In this document: piece after piece, positions 46,101-57,638 of the stretch
Layout: every line of letters begins with the position of its first letter
How positions within the stretch are numbered: position 1 is the stretch's first letter
Made by a program: the position numbers and the translations under genes
Assembly (NCBI RefSeq): GCF_964275005.1
Contig: NC_092694.1
Location: 34,732,967-34,796,966, forward strand
Length of the DNA: 64,000 nucleotides
Reading direction: 5' to 3'
Origin: Diadema setosum
Lineage: Eukaryota > Echinodermata > Echinoidea > Diadematoida > Diadematidae
Notes under the pieces: model-generated
The model's input: the letters and a program-made list of their open reading frames with translations, nothing else
Told to the model about the DNA's origin: nothing
The model's database searches: none

Positions 46101-47787
46101 CACACTTGTCGTTGGATCAAGTATTCCTGTCTCAAATCTCACCGTCCTAGCAGTCGTCCACTTCTCGGGAACTATTGTTTGCCTGATGGTGGGGCTGCTT
46201 CCCATCTTGGTAACGACTATCATCTACATTGCCAGTGAGTCTTCCTCTGTTGGCTCTACGCCGCGTCCCTAAACCCATGTCTGGTTAAAACAGCAATAAT
46301 CAACCTCTGTTTCACTTGATGATGTATCATCTTTTATGTAATTTACGGTGATCACTGTCTACAAAGAGCGTAACGGTCTTTGCTTGATTTATATTGCTAC
46401 GCGTCGTAAAAATGTAGTATCCACTGAACTTTTTTAATGTTGAAAACGAAAACGACTTCATGTAATACGCTCAAACTGTTTCATATGACTTTTCCAATAT
46501 TAGATCGAATGATACTATGAACTCTCTTCGTATAAACATCCAAGAGCGAGTTGTATAAGATATGTTTTATCTGATTCAACCGATTTAAGAATTACTCTGC
46601 CCCTTTATTATATGAGAAACGTACAATATTGATAAACGACGGTTCTTTCTGTTAGGTTAGAATCACTGTCAATTGTCTTGTTTGTTGCCTGTTTGATCTA
46701 CGTGCAGTTGCCGGGATAAGTCGGGGCATAATATATTCCATCAATCTGCCTGCTACCATGGAGGTCTTTAAGGGCGTGAACAGTTCGATCATTATTAGTG
46801 TCATGTTCCTGGGGAATGGAATCGGCAATCTTCTGTCATCAATTTGTGCAGGTGAGCGAACGCTTGCTCCGATGTGTATCTATATACAATTTTGAATGGT
46901 ATCGTATATTTTCAGGATTCGTGCATCAAAGACAATTACAATTTGCAGATAACAATCGACTTAGTTGCTCCACAAACATATGTCTCTCTTTAAAGCTTAG
47001 ACTTCGAAACTAATTAATCATGATTAATAAGTGAACAAGAGCTCGAACAGTAAAGTTGAAAACCGTAAAATAGAAAACTATGACAGTTTTGTATTAAAAA
47101 TAACATCTCGCTTGGACTTTGGTACGCAGGCGATCATAATAAAAAACTACCATGCATCCAATCATCATCATCTATTCGTGATCTTCATTTTTTGGTGATC
47201 TTACTTCATGTTCGCGAAAATGCCCCGGGTGTGAATTTCTACAGACTGCCTGAAGGACTAGACACCACTTTTTGACCAATCTCTTAAGTAATATATTGGT
47301 GCAGTTCCGTTTTGAGCAGTTTCATTTTGATTACAATTATATTTAGTGCAATGTCGGACACTTTTCAGACGAATCAAACAAGAAATGTCGGGTAAGTGAG
47401 GTATAACAACCACTTGTCCGTTGCTATCATTATTTTGAGATTAAACGCCATGGTATGTGTCTGACTCGTTTTCTGTCCATTACTTTTGAAGCACTAGATA
47501 TTAAAACCATAAAAGTCATGTGTGATATGTTCCCAGGTTTTGCCAAAAACAAAGAGCTAAAAATGAAATCCTAAAGTGAATTGTTTGAATTATTTGTGCC
47601 CGTAACAGGCCTTAGCGTTGACCTGACATCCTCGTACAGCGCTGCGTTCTTAATGAGTGCGGGACTTTACTTCATCTCGTGTGGAATCTACGTGAGCTTA
47701 CGGCTTTGGCCCCACGTTTTAATCTTTACGAGGGTTCTCGCGGATACGCAGCCTAGTCGAGATCAGGAAACATCGGTAGAACGCTAA
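43167..47787 (+). CDS. Monocarboxylate-transporter-like protein (SLC16 family, MFS), six exons
   Basis: Exons: 43167-43365, 43777-44073, 45119-45573, 46009-46234, 46708-46851, 47609-47787 (TAA). All introns are GT-AG and phases (1,1,0,1,1) join without shift. From the ATG at 43224 the product is 480 residues, normal for the family; the frame is open to 43167, so an upstream start is possible. TM1 lies at about 8-32, TM2-4 at 50-125, TM5-6 at 147-187, a hydrophilic loop at 188-268, and TM7-12 from 275 to 455. TM8 has LGLAELLGRL with Glu323/Arg327, where MCTs have the Asp/Arg pair for proton coupling. The usual DGGWGW of TM1 is reduced to RIGWLV and the Lys-Arg-Arg motif before TM5 is absent, so the substrate is uncertain. 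It is expected in the plasma membrane. A LINE lies against its 3' side (47830), perhaps replacing the 3' UTR. Confidence 0.9.
44200..44507 (+). mobile_element. LINE 3' end in intron 2 of the transporter gene
   Basis: The plus-strand peptide RYGDRAFYVCAPALWNNPPT followed by SVDIFKKKLKTHLF is the typical C-terminus of ORF2 of CR1/L2/Rex-like LINEs. An AT-rich 3' UTR and a tail of the ATTATTATC type follow. It is 5'-truncated and in the same orientation as the gene. Confidence 0.8.
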
Positions 47788-47829
47788 AAAGATAAAAGTA
47801 AACAGTTAATTGAGTTCCAGAGTCTGGTT

Positions 47830-49946
47830 TTTTTTTTCTATGTCAAGTTTACGTCAAGCGTAACTCCTAAAAATTTTGCTGTATGTACAATTGGAATTCT
47901 GATACCTGCAATACAGATATTAATATCGTTAACATGTATTACTTTATTTCTTGTTTTAAATATCATACATGATGTCTTGTCAATATTCAACTTCGATTTG
48001 TTTGCTAAGAACCAATCTTGAACTTTGGCGATTTCATTATTCAGTATTGCACAGGTACTGTTGATATCAATGGCAGAGATGAATAAATTGTTATCATCTG
48101 CATATAAAATTGAGTGTAGTATTGCAGGCGATATGAGTGAATATTGCAGATCATTTATGTACAATATAAAAAGTAAATGACCTAGAACAGAGCCTTGTGG
48201 TAAACCAACATTTCATGTTCTGAATTGGAGAACAATAACCATTTACATATACATATTGCTTACGATCCAAAATTGTTTAAATCCAAATTGTTTGGGATAT
48301 AAAATCCTAGTATGACATAAATAAAAAAGACGCTTTTGAGCAAGTTTTTCGAATAGCTTGGAAAACAGATAAAATAGAAATTGGTCTGTAATATGATTAA
48401 ATAGAAGTATCACCTTTTGCAACTTTTAATGACGTAGTAAATACACCTTGTTCAAGAGATAAATTAAAGATACTGCACAGTGGTTTGGCGAGATTTTGAA
48501 TAGATTGCTTTAACACATAAGAATCAATTTCATTACAGCCTGGACTCTTCTTGTTTTGAAATTTCAAAACAACATCAAATATTTTTTTGTTTTGGGTTTT
48601 AAGGGTTTTTATGAAAAATTAAGAAGACTTTCTAAAACACAAGTAATCATTAAATGTTCTGGATGTATTCTGTATCGTATCTACTATATCGGACCCTATA
48701 AACCTGAAGTATTAAACAAATTAACAATATCTTGAGGATCAGATATGTCCTTATCATTGTGATGAAGATGTAAATATTGCACTTTGTCCGTAATTTTATT
48801 CAAAATATCATTTATCTTACGCCATGTCCCTTTCATATCCTTACCTATCTTATTAAAGCGGCTTTTATGATAATGTTTCTTTTTGTTTCTATATTACGTA
48901 TAAACCAATTTCCTATGATATGTGGGGTTCTTCATGTATTAACATACAATATAATAATATATTTCGTTATACACGTTCTTTCCAATTCTTTTGTAAACCT
49001 TGGATTTACATCTGTTTTTATACAATACTTCTTTCTGAGGGAAAAATTCATCATAAACAATGGTCAGTTTATTCATGAAAGAAGAACATATTCCGTCAAC
49101 ATCATTTTACTTTCATTTATATCATTCCATTCTACAGATTGTCATGAGCTATTAAATATATTGATACTATTACGATCTTCAAAACGTTTATATTATTTGG
49201 TATACAAGAAAAAGATGTTAAAAGATCAGTAAAACTATTTGCATGCTGAGTGACGGCCAAAAGATCTATGTTAAAATCACTTACAATATCCCACTGTTTA
49301 TTTTCACAACTTATTGCATTTAGCGGTTTTTTTCCAATGCAGATAAAAAGTTATTCACACTTTTCCCAGGTTGCCTATAAACAATAATAAACATACCTGC
49401 TTTAAAAGATACTTCTATGAAAATAGTTTCTATGCTTGAATCTAAAACTTCTAAATCTTTGCGTCGTTTACTCCGTAAATTTTGTCTTTTGTCTTTAATA
49501 TCAAACAACCAACACCACCCCCATGTTTATCATTTCTCCCACTTCCTAAAAATTTATAATTAGAAATATGAATAGAGTCGACATCTGTTAACCAGGTTTC
49601 TGACAATGCTATACATGAAAATTGGCAAGAAATACTGGCAATGATGCTACAAAGGTTATCGAAGTTTTTCTTCACACTTCTACAATGAAATGTACTATTG
49701 ACAAAACATTGTTGTTTTCTGAACAAATGTTATCATAAAGTCATTAAAATCATTCGGAAGAATATAATTCACATTATCAAGAGCCATACATTCACTGGAA
49801 ATGCTTTCGTCTTCATGACCATTCAATATACACCTTACCGTGTCACAATCTGAGTTGGAGGTATTTAATACAGTTCGCCTACGACATGTAGTACACAATT
49901 TGGACAAAGGAAACATACACATACACAGGGTTATCATTACATTCAC
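47830..49946 (-). pseudogene. CR1/jockey-like LINE ORF2 (endonuclease and RT), internally deleted
   Basis: Read from 49946 downward. The AP-endonuclease part (49690-49320) has NFDNLCSIIASISCQFSCIA then LSETWLTD, KHGGGVGCLI and VYRQPGKS. A linker follows (VNPRFTKELER near 49000). RT begins with KKSPGCNEIDS (48540), NLSLEQGVFTTSLKVAKG, RPISILSVFSKLFEKLA and QFGF (48290). The next block is DRKQYVYVNGYC, with about 100 residues of fingers/palm missing. LPQGSVLGHLLFILYINDL and the catalytic YADD (LYADDNNLFIS, near 48095) follow, down to KFLGVTLD. Several frameshifts are present. This element makes target-primed reverse transcripts when intact; this copy cannot. Confidence 0.85.
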
Positions 49947-50218
49947 AAAAATACATTAAATGAAACAGCATACAAGCATATCAAATATCAACTGAAACAA
50001 AAAAAAAATGCAATTAGTTGTAGACCTATGAAGAAGAAAGAATATTGGAGTATGCAAAAGCTTCCCTAACAAAAAAGAATACTCATTAGATTACACCTGG
50101 AGATCTATTGCCAAAGAGCCAAAAGCGGCCTTTTTTCATGTCATACATTTCAAATACACTGTGTAATTGTTCATGTGCACTCTTTTCACGTTTTGACAAG
50201 ATTTTACAAACTATCCAA
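49947..50218. other. Short non-coding gap
   Basis: AT-rich sequence with an A-run at 50000-50008. Nothing is seen. Confidence 0.5.
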
Positions 50219-51082
50219 GGGTGCGTTTATCAACTCCTTTTCTCGGCAGAAACAGGTTATCCAAACAGCTCTCAAGGAATTTGTGCGAGTTGATAAACGC
50301 AAAACTGTTTTGAAAGCCCTTTAGGAAAGCCTTTACGAAAGGGTGCGTTTATCAACTCTCTTTTCTCGGTAGAAATAGGTTATCCAAACAGCTTTCAAGG
50401 AATTTTTAAGAGTTGATAAACGCAAAGCTGTTTTGAAAGCCCTTTAGGAAAGCCTTTTCGAAAGCCCCAAATTTGTGGCTATCCAAACAGGTTTCCTAAG
50501 CAGGTTTTCAGAAACCTGTTTGTAAAAGCCTTTTGGAAGTTGATAAACGCAAAGCTGTTTTGAAACGGCTTTGTAGTCTTGTACTTCAGCACGCCTTATG
50601 ACCTCTTCTCCTCGGGTCGAATTGCGCAATGCAGCTGTGCAGTGACAGGCCAGTTAAAAAAAAATCGTGTTCGCGAAGAGAGTTGATAAACGCAACCATT
50701 TTTAAAGCCGTTTCTAAAGGGCTTTGGAAAGGGCTATCGAAAGCCGTTTAAACAGGGGAAAGTTGATAAACGCAGCCAAAGTCTCATGCCGCCACTCAGA
50801 AATATTTGAAGTATGTGCTAAACTGGAGCAGCCTCACAGATAGGAAGACAATTGATTCATGTGGCATTGTATCATGACTCGTCACTCTCAAAGGAAGATA
50901 TGTCTTTATGATGGTAATTGCTTTTCGCCGTCCCTTCTTAGAAAACAAGCGGCACATTAATAGTACAGGCAGTCAGGGCTTTGGAAAGGGCTCTCGAAAG
51001 GGCTATGAAAAGGGCTTTCGAAAGGGCTATCGAAAGGGCTATCGAAAGCCGTTTAAACAGGGGAAAGTTGATAAACGCAGCC
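50219..51082. mobile_element. Foldback element(s) 'GGG(C)TGCGTTTATCAACT'
   Basis: The left end is GGGTGCGTTTATCAACTC and the right end, reverse complemented, GGGCTGCGTTTATCAACTTT. A unit of about 122 bp repeats at 50219 and 50340. An internal right end (about 50780) and the final one (51082) share AAAGCCGTTTAAACAGGGGA, so two nested or tandem copies are likely. The stretch 50975-51045 is a tandem of GAAAGGGCTATC, which produces a Gly/Lys/Arg-rich false ORF. Confidence 0.75.
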
Positions 51083-51614
51083 CAAGCTTCTTCTAGAGTG
51101 CATCATCTTCAGAGTACCACCACTTGATGTGTTGATCGACACACAGATTCTGCCATCCACACTCCATGCATGGGCGATTTTGATATTTTGCTTGCCTATC
51201 CTGGAAAAGGCATCCCACAACAATGCTCGATTTGCATCTGTCAAGTATTCATGGATCGAGATCTCGGTTTTTTATTCCTTCAATTTCTTTCTGTTCATCA
51301 ACATCGTCTGGCGATGCATGTACGGAGTTAGCTTGACGATGACGGGTCGTGTCTTGCCGCTCATTCCTTCTTTGTGAGGATTCCTTCGTCGCAGCCGATG
51401 ACTGCGATCAATGGCGCTGGACGGGAGATCCACACCAAGCATCTGCTTGGTGATGTGGCATTGTCTCGTTGGTGTTCTCTTTGTCTGCCTCTGGAACTCC
51501 AAAGAAACGAACACAATTCCTTCGGGAGTAGGCCTATTGCTCCTGGGCATTCATTTTTGTTTTCAGCTCACTGATCTCGTTTATTGCACCTTCTCTCTTC
51601 TTCTTTAGTTGATC

Positions 51615-51672
<58 letters not shown>

Positions 51673-52005
51673 TTTTCAAGTTTGCACTGCAGGTCAAAGA
51701 CTTTGCCCTTCCGTTGTTAAATGCGCTGGAGAAGTTCATTCACTTTGACTTCAATGGCCTCTGCAACAGCATTTTTGATGGCTGTTAGAAATGTTTTGTC
51801 CTCAAGAATTTCCTTCACCAATGCTGCTGTTTGACGAGTCATTGTTCAAACCAAAGGTGAGAACACAGGATTGCAGAATATCAAATGAGTCAGGTGTCCT
51901 ATGAGGGATAGACGCTGGTCGCCGTCCTGTACGTGCGCACTGCAATATGCAAAAGTCTGGGGGTTGGCAAGAACGAAGAAATCCACCCCTCTCCAAAATG
52001 ATCAT
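51083..52005 (-). pseudogene. LINE ORF1 (coiled coil, RRM-like and C-terminal domain)
   Basis: On the minus strand, from about 51810 downward, a Lys/Glu-rich coiled-coil region (NAVAEAIEVKVNELLQRI...GAINEISELKTKMNAQEQ) is interrupted by the poly-T/poly-A run. Then comes SRRNCVRFFGVPE and the ORF1 core IDRSHRLRRR with KTRPVIVKLTPYMHRQTML. After a gap follows LTDANRALLWDAF with GKQNIKIAHAWSVDGRICVS. This order is that of LINE ORF1 proteins, which bind RNA as trimers. Frameshifts are frequent. The 3' part is cut by the foldback element at 51082. Confidence 0.75.
51619..51668. repeat. 50-bp poly-T run
   Basis: Fifty uninterrupted T. In the LINE ORF1 direction it is an A-run inside the lysine-rich coiled-coil coding part. 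Its exact length may be an assembly or sequencing effect. Confidence 0.9.
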
Positions 52006-52134
52006 ATGGGACTACATGATAAACTTTGCCACAACAGTGTGAGAACGGCATACAAAACTATCAGATATCAGTATAGAATATAAGTTTTGGATCTCCATGT
52101 GTTCAACTAACAGCTTAAACATGCAGAATCCTTT

Positions 52135-52583
52135 CTGCAGAGGTAAATCCTCCAGCACAGTCCAAAGGTCAGAAAATGAGACAGATTAACACGACATCCT
52201 TCCACACAACCACACAGCTTAAAATAAATAAAATTTGTTTTTATCAATACTAAGTGATAATTTATTATTTTTAAACCAGTTTGGTACATGTGATAACTCT
52301 GCTAACTATGGACACTAGAGTATCTATTATCATGGGAATAAAAAATATTGGTATCATCGGTATTTAATATACCTCATAACATACACGACGAATCAGCAAT
52401 GTCATTGATATATAACAAAAAGAGAAGGGACCTAATATTGAGCCCTGGGGCATACCACATTTGATCTGTAAGAAATTGGAAGACATGTCAATATTATGTA
52501 CAACAAATTGCTGTCTACATGATGAATAATCCCTAAACCACGAAAGTGCAACACTGCGAACACCCATAAAACTTTCAATTTTT
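52135..52583 (-). pseudogene. LINE reverse transcriptase fragment
   Basis: On the minus strand VALSWFRDYSSCRQQFVV, then LQIKCGMPQGSILGP. After a frameshift follow YINDIADSS, a DDTNIFYSHDN block (the usual YADD is damaged) and KNNKLSLSIDKTNF. It belongs to a CR1/jockey-like element different from the one at 47830-49946. Its upstream side is cut at the foldback element starting at 52584. Confidence 0.8.
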
Positions 52584-53039
52584 AAAGGTGCATAGTCCCG
52601 GTAGTGTAGAGGGTGCTGTTGATGATACTGCTGATCACCGTTAGCCAAAGAGATTTTCCCCAGTGAGAGGAGAAAAATCTCTTTGCCGTTAGCATTGATA
52701 TGAAGATTACTGAAGTTGAGCTGTCATCAAGAGTGAAGTGCGTAGGTATTGTTGTCTTCTCTGCGCATCGCGCAGTCTGTAGTGATGCCAGGGTGCGTGC
52801 ATATGCGCTTGTTATTATGACATCACAAAAGAAGTTTGCTAAGGCTGTCATCTCCCTCAGCCGAATCATGAGCCGAACTGTGATCCGACCACTGACTACA
52901 GTAAATCGGACTTCTTCGGACTCGGGGAAGTGGGCCAAAGCGTAAGCGCTATTGGAGTTGATAGCGTAGGTCTCTATCGGAAACTTGCGCCTTGCGCCCG
53001 CGTACGCTTTTGACTACAACACCGGGACCATGCACCTTT
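52584..53039. mobile_element. Foldback/MITE family 'AAAGGTGC...CCCGGT', copy B
   Basis: The ends are AAAGGTGCATAGTCCCGGT and (reverse complement) AAAGGTGCATGGTCCCGGT. Internal blocks are shared with 8110-8560. An inverted insert AAAGAGATTTTTC... (52638-52685) forms a small hairpin missing from copy A. Confidence 0.85.
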
Positions 53040-53071
53040 AAGTTAAATATCAGTTAGTGCATGAGGCTGAA

Positions 53072-53214
53072 TGCACTATAACAATATAAGCACCGACAAA
53101 TTCTGAATTTGCCCCGAAGGCCAGTTATATTCAATGAGGCCGCAGGCCAAATTGAATATAATTGCCTGAGGGCAAATTCAGAATTTTGAGGTGCTTGGTA
53201 CTTGTTATAGTGCA
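53072..53214. mobile_element. 143-bp foldback MITE 'TGCACTATAACA'
   Basis: The ends are TGCACTATAACA and (reverse complement) TGCACTATAACA. The arms pair through GCACC...AAATTCTGAATTTGCCC and ATATTCAAT, so it is almost one hairpin. A further TGCACTATAACT occurs at about 53903. Confidence 0.85.
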
Positions 53215-53239
53215 ATAAGATGTCATGCACTATGTGTTA

Positions 53240-53964
53240 TATAAAATAGCATACATACCCAGGCAAGATAAATTGAAAAAATACGAAAGCCTAGATCATT
53301 TCTACTACTAGGCTCTACACGTGTCTAGACAAGCAATAATACCAGTTTCTTTGAACCTGTGTAGACAAAATCATGAAGATCCAAATTCAATTATAGAGTC
53401 TAGGGTCTACGTGACATCTAACGTTTTCTAGGCCCTACGATAGGTTAGGTCTAGGGGCCCTGGCCTTAAACGTTATACTAGATCTACATCACTTACGAGC
53501 GACAGAGCTAATCTTGAGTTGACTTGCTCAATATCCGTCGGATTGATTCCTTTTTCAGAACAGTAGGAGTCCAAAATTCGTAGGGCGTATTTGATGGCAT
53601 CCTGCGTGTCCTTATTGTCTAAGATACTGTTTATATAGATCAGTCTCTGTAACAGTAGCAAACCTGTTCATTTCAGCTTCCATGTTTAAATCTACCGCTG
53701 AAAGTCTAGTCCCACACAGATAAGTTGCTGGCATAGCCAGCGAGAATTGAGAATAACGATAATATCGAGCAAAGCATATCGCGATTGTGGCGCAATCGCG
53801 TCGATAAGGTGCGGGATTCAGTACTCGATGATTAAACTGAGGGAGCAAAAACCGATATCAAATCGATAGTGGGTTATCGTTGGCAATCGTTATATTTTGC
53901 GTGCACTATAACTTTTGTCATGCACTGCCGGCCTGCGTCATAAGTATGTCTGCTATTTTATATC
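53240..53964. mobile_element. Small TIR element carrying a Crypton-like exon
   Basis: The left end is TATATAAAATAGCATACATAC and the right end, reverse complemented, ATATAAAATAGCAGACATAC. It directly abuts the larger element starting at 53971, whose TIR begins with the related TATAAAATGGG. The minus-strand coding piece starts about 280 bp inside the right end. Confidence 0.6.
53497..53683 (-). pseudogene. Crypton-like (DUF3504-type) N-terminal exon
   Basis: On the minus strand an ATG at 53683 opens MEAEMNRFATVTETDL. After a one-base frame change comes ILDNKDTQDAIKYALRILDS with YCSEKGINPTDIEQVNSR, and a donor CTC|GTAAGT at 53497. The pattern RF..V...DL..LL.NKDT...IKYAL..L..YC...G is that of the N-terminal (core-binding) part of Crypton tyrosine recombinases and the DUF3504 host genes derived from them. 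The catalytic part is not in the window, so this is a remnant. Confidence 0.55.
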
Positions 53965-54102
53965 ATGTTATATAAAATGGGTTCAAGAATGTAGCCAATT
54001 GGAAGCGCTGAAACGAGTCACATGTGCGTGCATAATTTCGTACGATTGCACGGCCTTGCAAAGAAGCGTAAAGTCACTGACATCACAATGTTTACACTAG
54101 CA

Positions 54103-54170
54103 GTGCACACCAAAGACATTATCTTTGGTGCACACCAAAGACATTATCTTTGGTGCACACCAAAGACGCT
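54103..54170. repeat. Tandem palindrome GTGCACACCAAAGACATTATCTTTG
   Basis: The words CACCAAAGACATTATCTTTG and GGTGCACACCAAAGAC alternate three times, giving overlapping hairpins. The following segment (54190-54300) is related to the foldback at 59413-59540. Confidence 0.8.
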
Positions 54171-54339
54171 TATACTAATGATGCACAGGAAAGAGTGCGT
54201 TAGTGAAGGTGCGGCGCACTCGAGAGTATTGACAATGGTGCAACATGCACGAGGCGCACATCCACTTACGCCACGAAATAATCCTGTGCATCATTAGTTT
54301 TATAAAATGGGTCTATGAGTTATTTACTTACCTATAAAC

Positions 54340-54480
54340 GTCGAAGTGAAGTAAACGTCAACCAAATTCAAGATGAAGAAGTAGTGAAGTGAAGACGTCG
54401 AAGTGAAGTGAACGTCGAAGTGAAGTGAACGTCAACCAAATTGAAGATGAACAGTGAAATGAAGACTAATACAAACATCA
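54340..54480. repeat. Degenerate tandem GAAGTGAAGTGAACGTC
   Basis: GTCGAAGTGAAGT(G/A)AACGTC is repeated about four times with AACCAAATT(C/G)AAGATGAA between. Non-coding. Confidence 0.7.
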
Positions 54481-54949
54481 ACTCATGTACAAGTTCCAAT
54501 TGCCTTACTTATGGTGGAAGTGCACCTCGCAGTTCTGGAAATGGAAGTGAGGTGCACTAGAAGTGCGAACTTGAGGTGAGTTTTGTAAAATGGAGACACT
54601 TCGATACCGATACTCCTGAACCTGACTCTGCGTCTGAGAACTCTGAATAGAAATTGACAATTCCTCTGACTCTGTTCCATGATCATGACGATTATGTTCT
54701 TCACCAGCAACAGTAGTAGATCTAACAGTAGTAACACTGGCATAAGAAAGATCATGTCTTTGAAGTTCTACGCTCTTCTTGGACTGTGCTTTACAAGAAC
54801 TGCCTTGTACACTCCTCTATTTCAGCTTTACAAGAACTGCCTTGTACACTCTATTGCTTTTCGGAAATGTGCTTTTGTCACAAATGTCAAAATCTTGTTC
54901 GTCTAGTCTAGATAGTGACGCTGTACTGCATACCTGATTGACTGAATAC

Positions 54950-55126
54950 TACGTTTGCTGTACGATGTGCCGTCCTCCTTCCTTGATCCAAATTTCACGG
55001 GAAATATCAGTCAATGAAGTCTTGGTAAATTTCACAAAGGCCTCAAATCTTTGCCATCCGAATTTCAGAGACCGCTTCGTGCTCGCCGAATCAGTTCCAT
55101 TGATTAATTCATCCAATTCCTCGTCA
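54950..55126 (-). pseudogene. Crypton-like exon, part 2 (after the TTAA element)
   Basis: On the minus strand, directly past the insertion, the frame reads DEELDELINGTDSASTKRSL, then KFGWQRFEAFVKFTKTSLTD, and ends at a stop near 54950. It continues the MAASSSDPLQTQFEL start at 57683, offset by one base. The pattern (DEELDELL...S.ST....K..W..F..F) is the same Crypton/DUF3504-like N-terminus as at 53497-53683. Further downstream frames are broken. Confidence 0.55.
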
Positions 55127-55130
55127 TTAA

Positions 55131-57634
55131 CTCTTTATGTGCCATGGTGGAAACCCCCTGTGTGCCACGTTATTCCGAGACACGAAGGTAGTCGTGCTTT
55201 GAGAAAGAATTCTGTTTTTCCTATTTCTATAACCTCTACAAATTTCTGTTAAGATGGGCATAATAGTAAGCAAAGTTTAAGAGGAATGCCAAACTTTGTT
55301 TCGATATAAATTGTATGACGAATCTATTTTCAATTTCTCTTTCGAATGACCAGTTGCTATATTACTGTAAAGGCATGACTTTTGCACATAAAACCGTGAC
55401 AGAAACTTAGAATGTACGAGCAAATCTAGTTGGGAACACCACTTGATAGTCAATCACCACATAGAATGCAAGACGTATAATGAGAGGAACAAAAGCACGA
55501 AAAACGCTTTCATTGTGCCGCGGGATTAGCAGTGATTAGCGATTTATCGATCGGTTTTGGCGGCTTTGTTTGTTGAGCAGAATATGCGAAGTTGGCACGC
55601 CGCACAGTGGGCCAGAGAGATACCAAAGTGCGCCATAAGTCATTTTGGGCACTTGGGATTTTTTAATTTTTGACATGCGGTCTTGAGATGAAATACTTTG
55701 AAGGATATTTCATTGAAATATTTAAATCAGATATGTACATTAAAGGGGTATATTTCCTACCTGAAGTCGCAAAATACAACATTTTAAGAGTTTCAAAGCA
55801 AATTGTAACATCTTGAATAAATTAGTAATTTCAACATGTAGTTTTTGAGATATCAATCTGTAATTTCTCCCACACATTTCTCAAAGTCCATTTTACGTTA
55901 TGAATGCCGTAAAAATGCAAAGAAACTTGATCTTCATGAATATTTTACGGTAAATATCTTTGAAAAGAGGCAAATTTTTTGTCTTTTTAATATATTCAAA
56001 TGAAAAGTTTAGATTGCCATGGATTTCCAACTAAATTCTATTACCATCACATTTCCTGATGTCTCAGCTTTAAGCTGATACCAGATTTGGCTGCCACCTT
56101 TTGCCACTTTTTGTGTTAGAGCCGATTTTCTGCGGAGCTTTACGTCTAATTTGGACATGGGAGCCGTTTAGGAATTCTATTATCATACGGCGCCGCATGA
56201 GGGCGGCATTATTTTTTTTTTCTTGCACGTTAAAGGCCAGGAAACATGATTAACACTGAATAAGAGGTAAACAGAGTTATAAAATATACGTAAAGGGCTA
56301 ATTCCAGCGCCTAAAAGACCCCTCTTCCAAAGATAAAAGAGTACATAATTGCACATAGCCAAGGCCACAGCCATATTGTCCATTGTCATAGCCACTACTG
56401 TAAACAAGCTATTCCCTCTGCGATACATATACTGTATGGACACCTAAATACTTCGATCCTACTCTTGATATTATCCAGATGGAACGTCATACACCAAAAC
56501 ACAGAAATTTTATTCTCATCGGTTACTCTTTGGAAGCAAAGTCTGTTGCTTTCCGGCCGTTCACCAAAGTGTATCGGATCGCAGTCTGATGAATCAGATT
56601 GCATCGGTCGACCATCAGGTTAGTGTCAGACATTGCTCGCGTGATCCTCATCGGACAATGTTGCCTCATCGGATCATGCCCGACCTGTCTGATAGGCGAC
56701 CAATACAAGTCGGATTCATTAGACTGTGATCCCATACACTTTGTGCCTTGTGGGTTGCTGGAAGCAAAAAAAATTTGCTTCCGACGACTGACTAATGAGA
56801 GAAAAAAAAATCATTGTGGAACGGGGGATGAATTCACAATTTCATATGATAGTGATTCCGATAGATTTTTCATTAGAAAAAAGAAACTGTTATAGCTTTT
56901 TCAAGTAAACTTTCATACACGGCAGACTCATTCTTAGTTACCAAGTTATAACCTTTTATGCATATTCCTGATTGCTAACTTCACAATTTATCTTTCCGGT
57001 AAAATTAAACAAAATGTGTTTTTTTTTTAGTGTTGCGCTTGTATGAATTGATATGGCATAGGCCTAAGGTTATAAAGTTGAGAGATTGATTTTATATCTC
57101 ACATTTATGTCCTGTTAGAATAGAGTGAAGAAATTCATCCGAAAGTACAGCGTACGTCTAAACTGATATTCTCACTAATTTACACGGACAACAGTATTAC
57201 TTTGCAGTACGTGTGTATAATATGGAACTTCCAGCATAAATTCGATTCTTTTAACGAAACCCGAATGTTTATACACTTTCTATGACATAATATGTAAGAA
57301 TCTTGTAGATAGTAGATAAGTGTCAGTGAATGTGAAAAAATAAATCAACCCCTTTTCAAATCAATCTTTAAAGAAAAAGAAAACAGCCTAAGATTTACAT
57401 TGCTTTATTCATCATTTACAGACAAATTTTTGGTAGCCAATGAAAAATCAGCATCACTGTGACGTCATATGAGTTTGAAATTATGTTCAATCAATTCTAC
57501 GCCCAAAATTACCCCTAGACACCTAATTTGAGTAAAAAGAAACCATGGAATATAATTTTGGCGCACTTTGAGCTCATTCTGGCCCACTGTGCGCCGTCGA
57601 CTGAGCCGGACGTGCGAACGTGGCACATAAAGAG
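55131..57634. mobile_element. 2.5-kb element with TTAA target duplication (piggyBac-like, non-autonomous)
   Basis: The ends are CTCTTTATGTGCCATGG and (reverse complement) CTCTTTATGTGCCACG, each flanked by TTAA (55127-55130, 57635-57638). A second, subterminal inverted match is GCACAGTGGGCCAGA (about 55596 and, inverted, about 57583). The centre (56460-56800) is also inverted: CAGACTGCGATCC(G/C)ATACACTTT with its complement. TTAA and CYCTTT-type ends fit piggyBac; Kolobok is the other option. No transposase ORF is seen. Confidence 0.75.
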
Positions 57635-57638
57635 TTAA

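Noticed and set aside
50908..51096. Gly/Lys/Arg-rich ORF (GKGSRKGYEKGFRKGYRKGY)
   Set aside because: Arises from a tandem GAAAGGGCTATC repeat within a foldback element.
55131..57634. Search for a piggyBac transposase inside the TTAA element
   Set aside because: No ORF above 100 codons and no DDE-like motifs; treated as non-autonomous.
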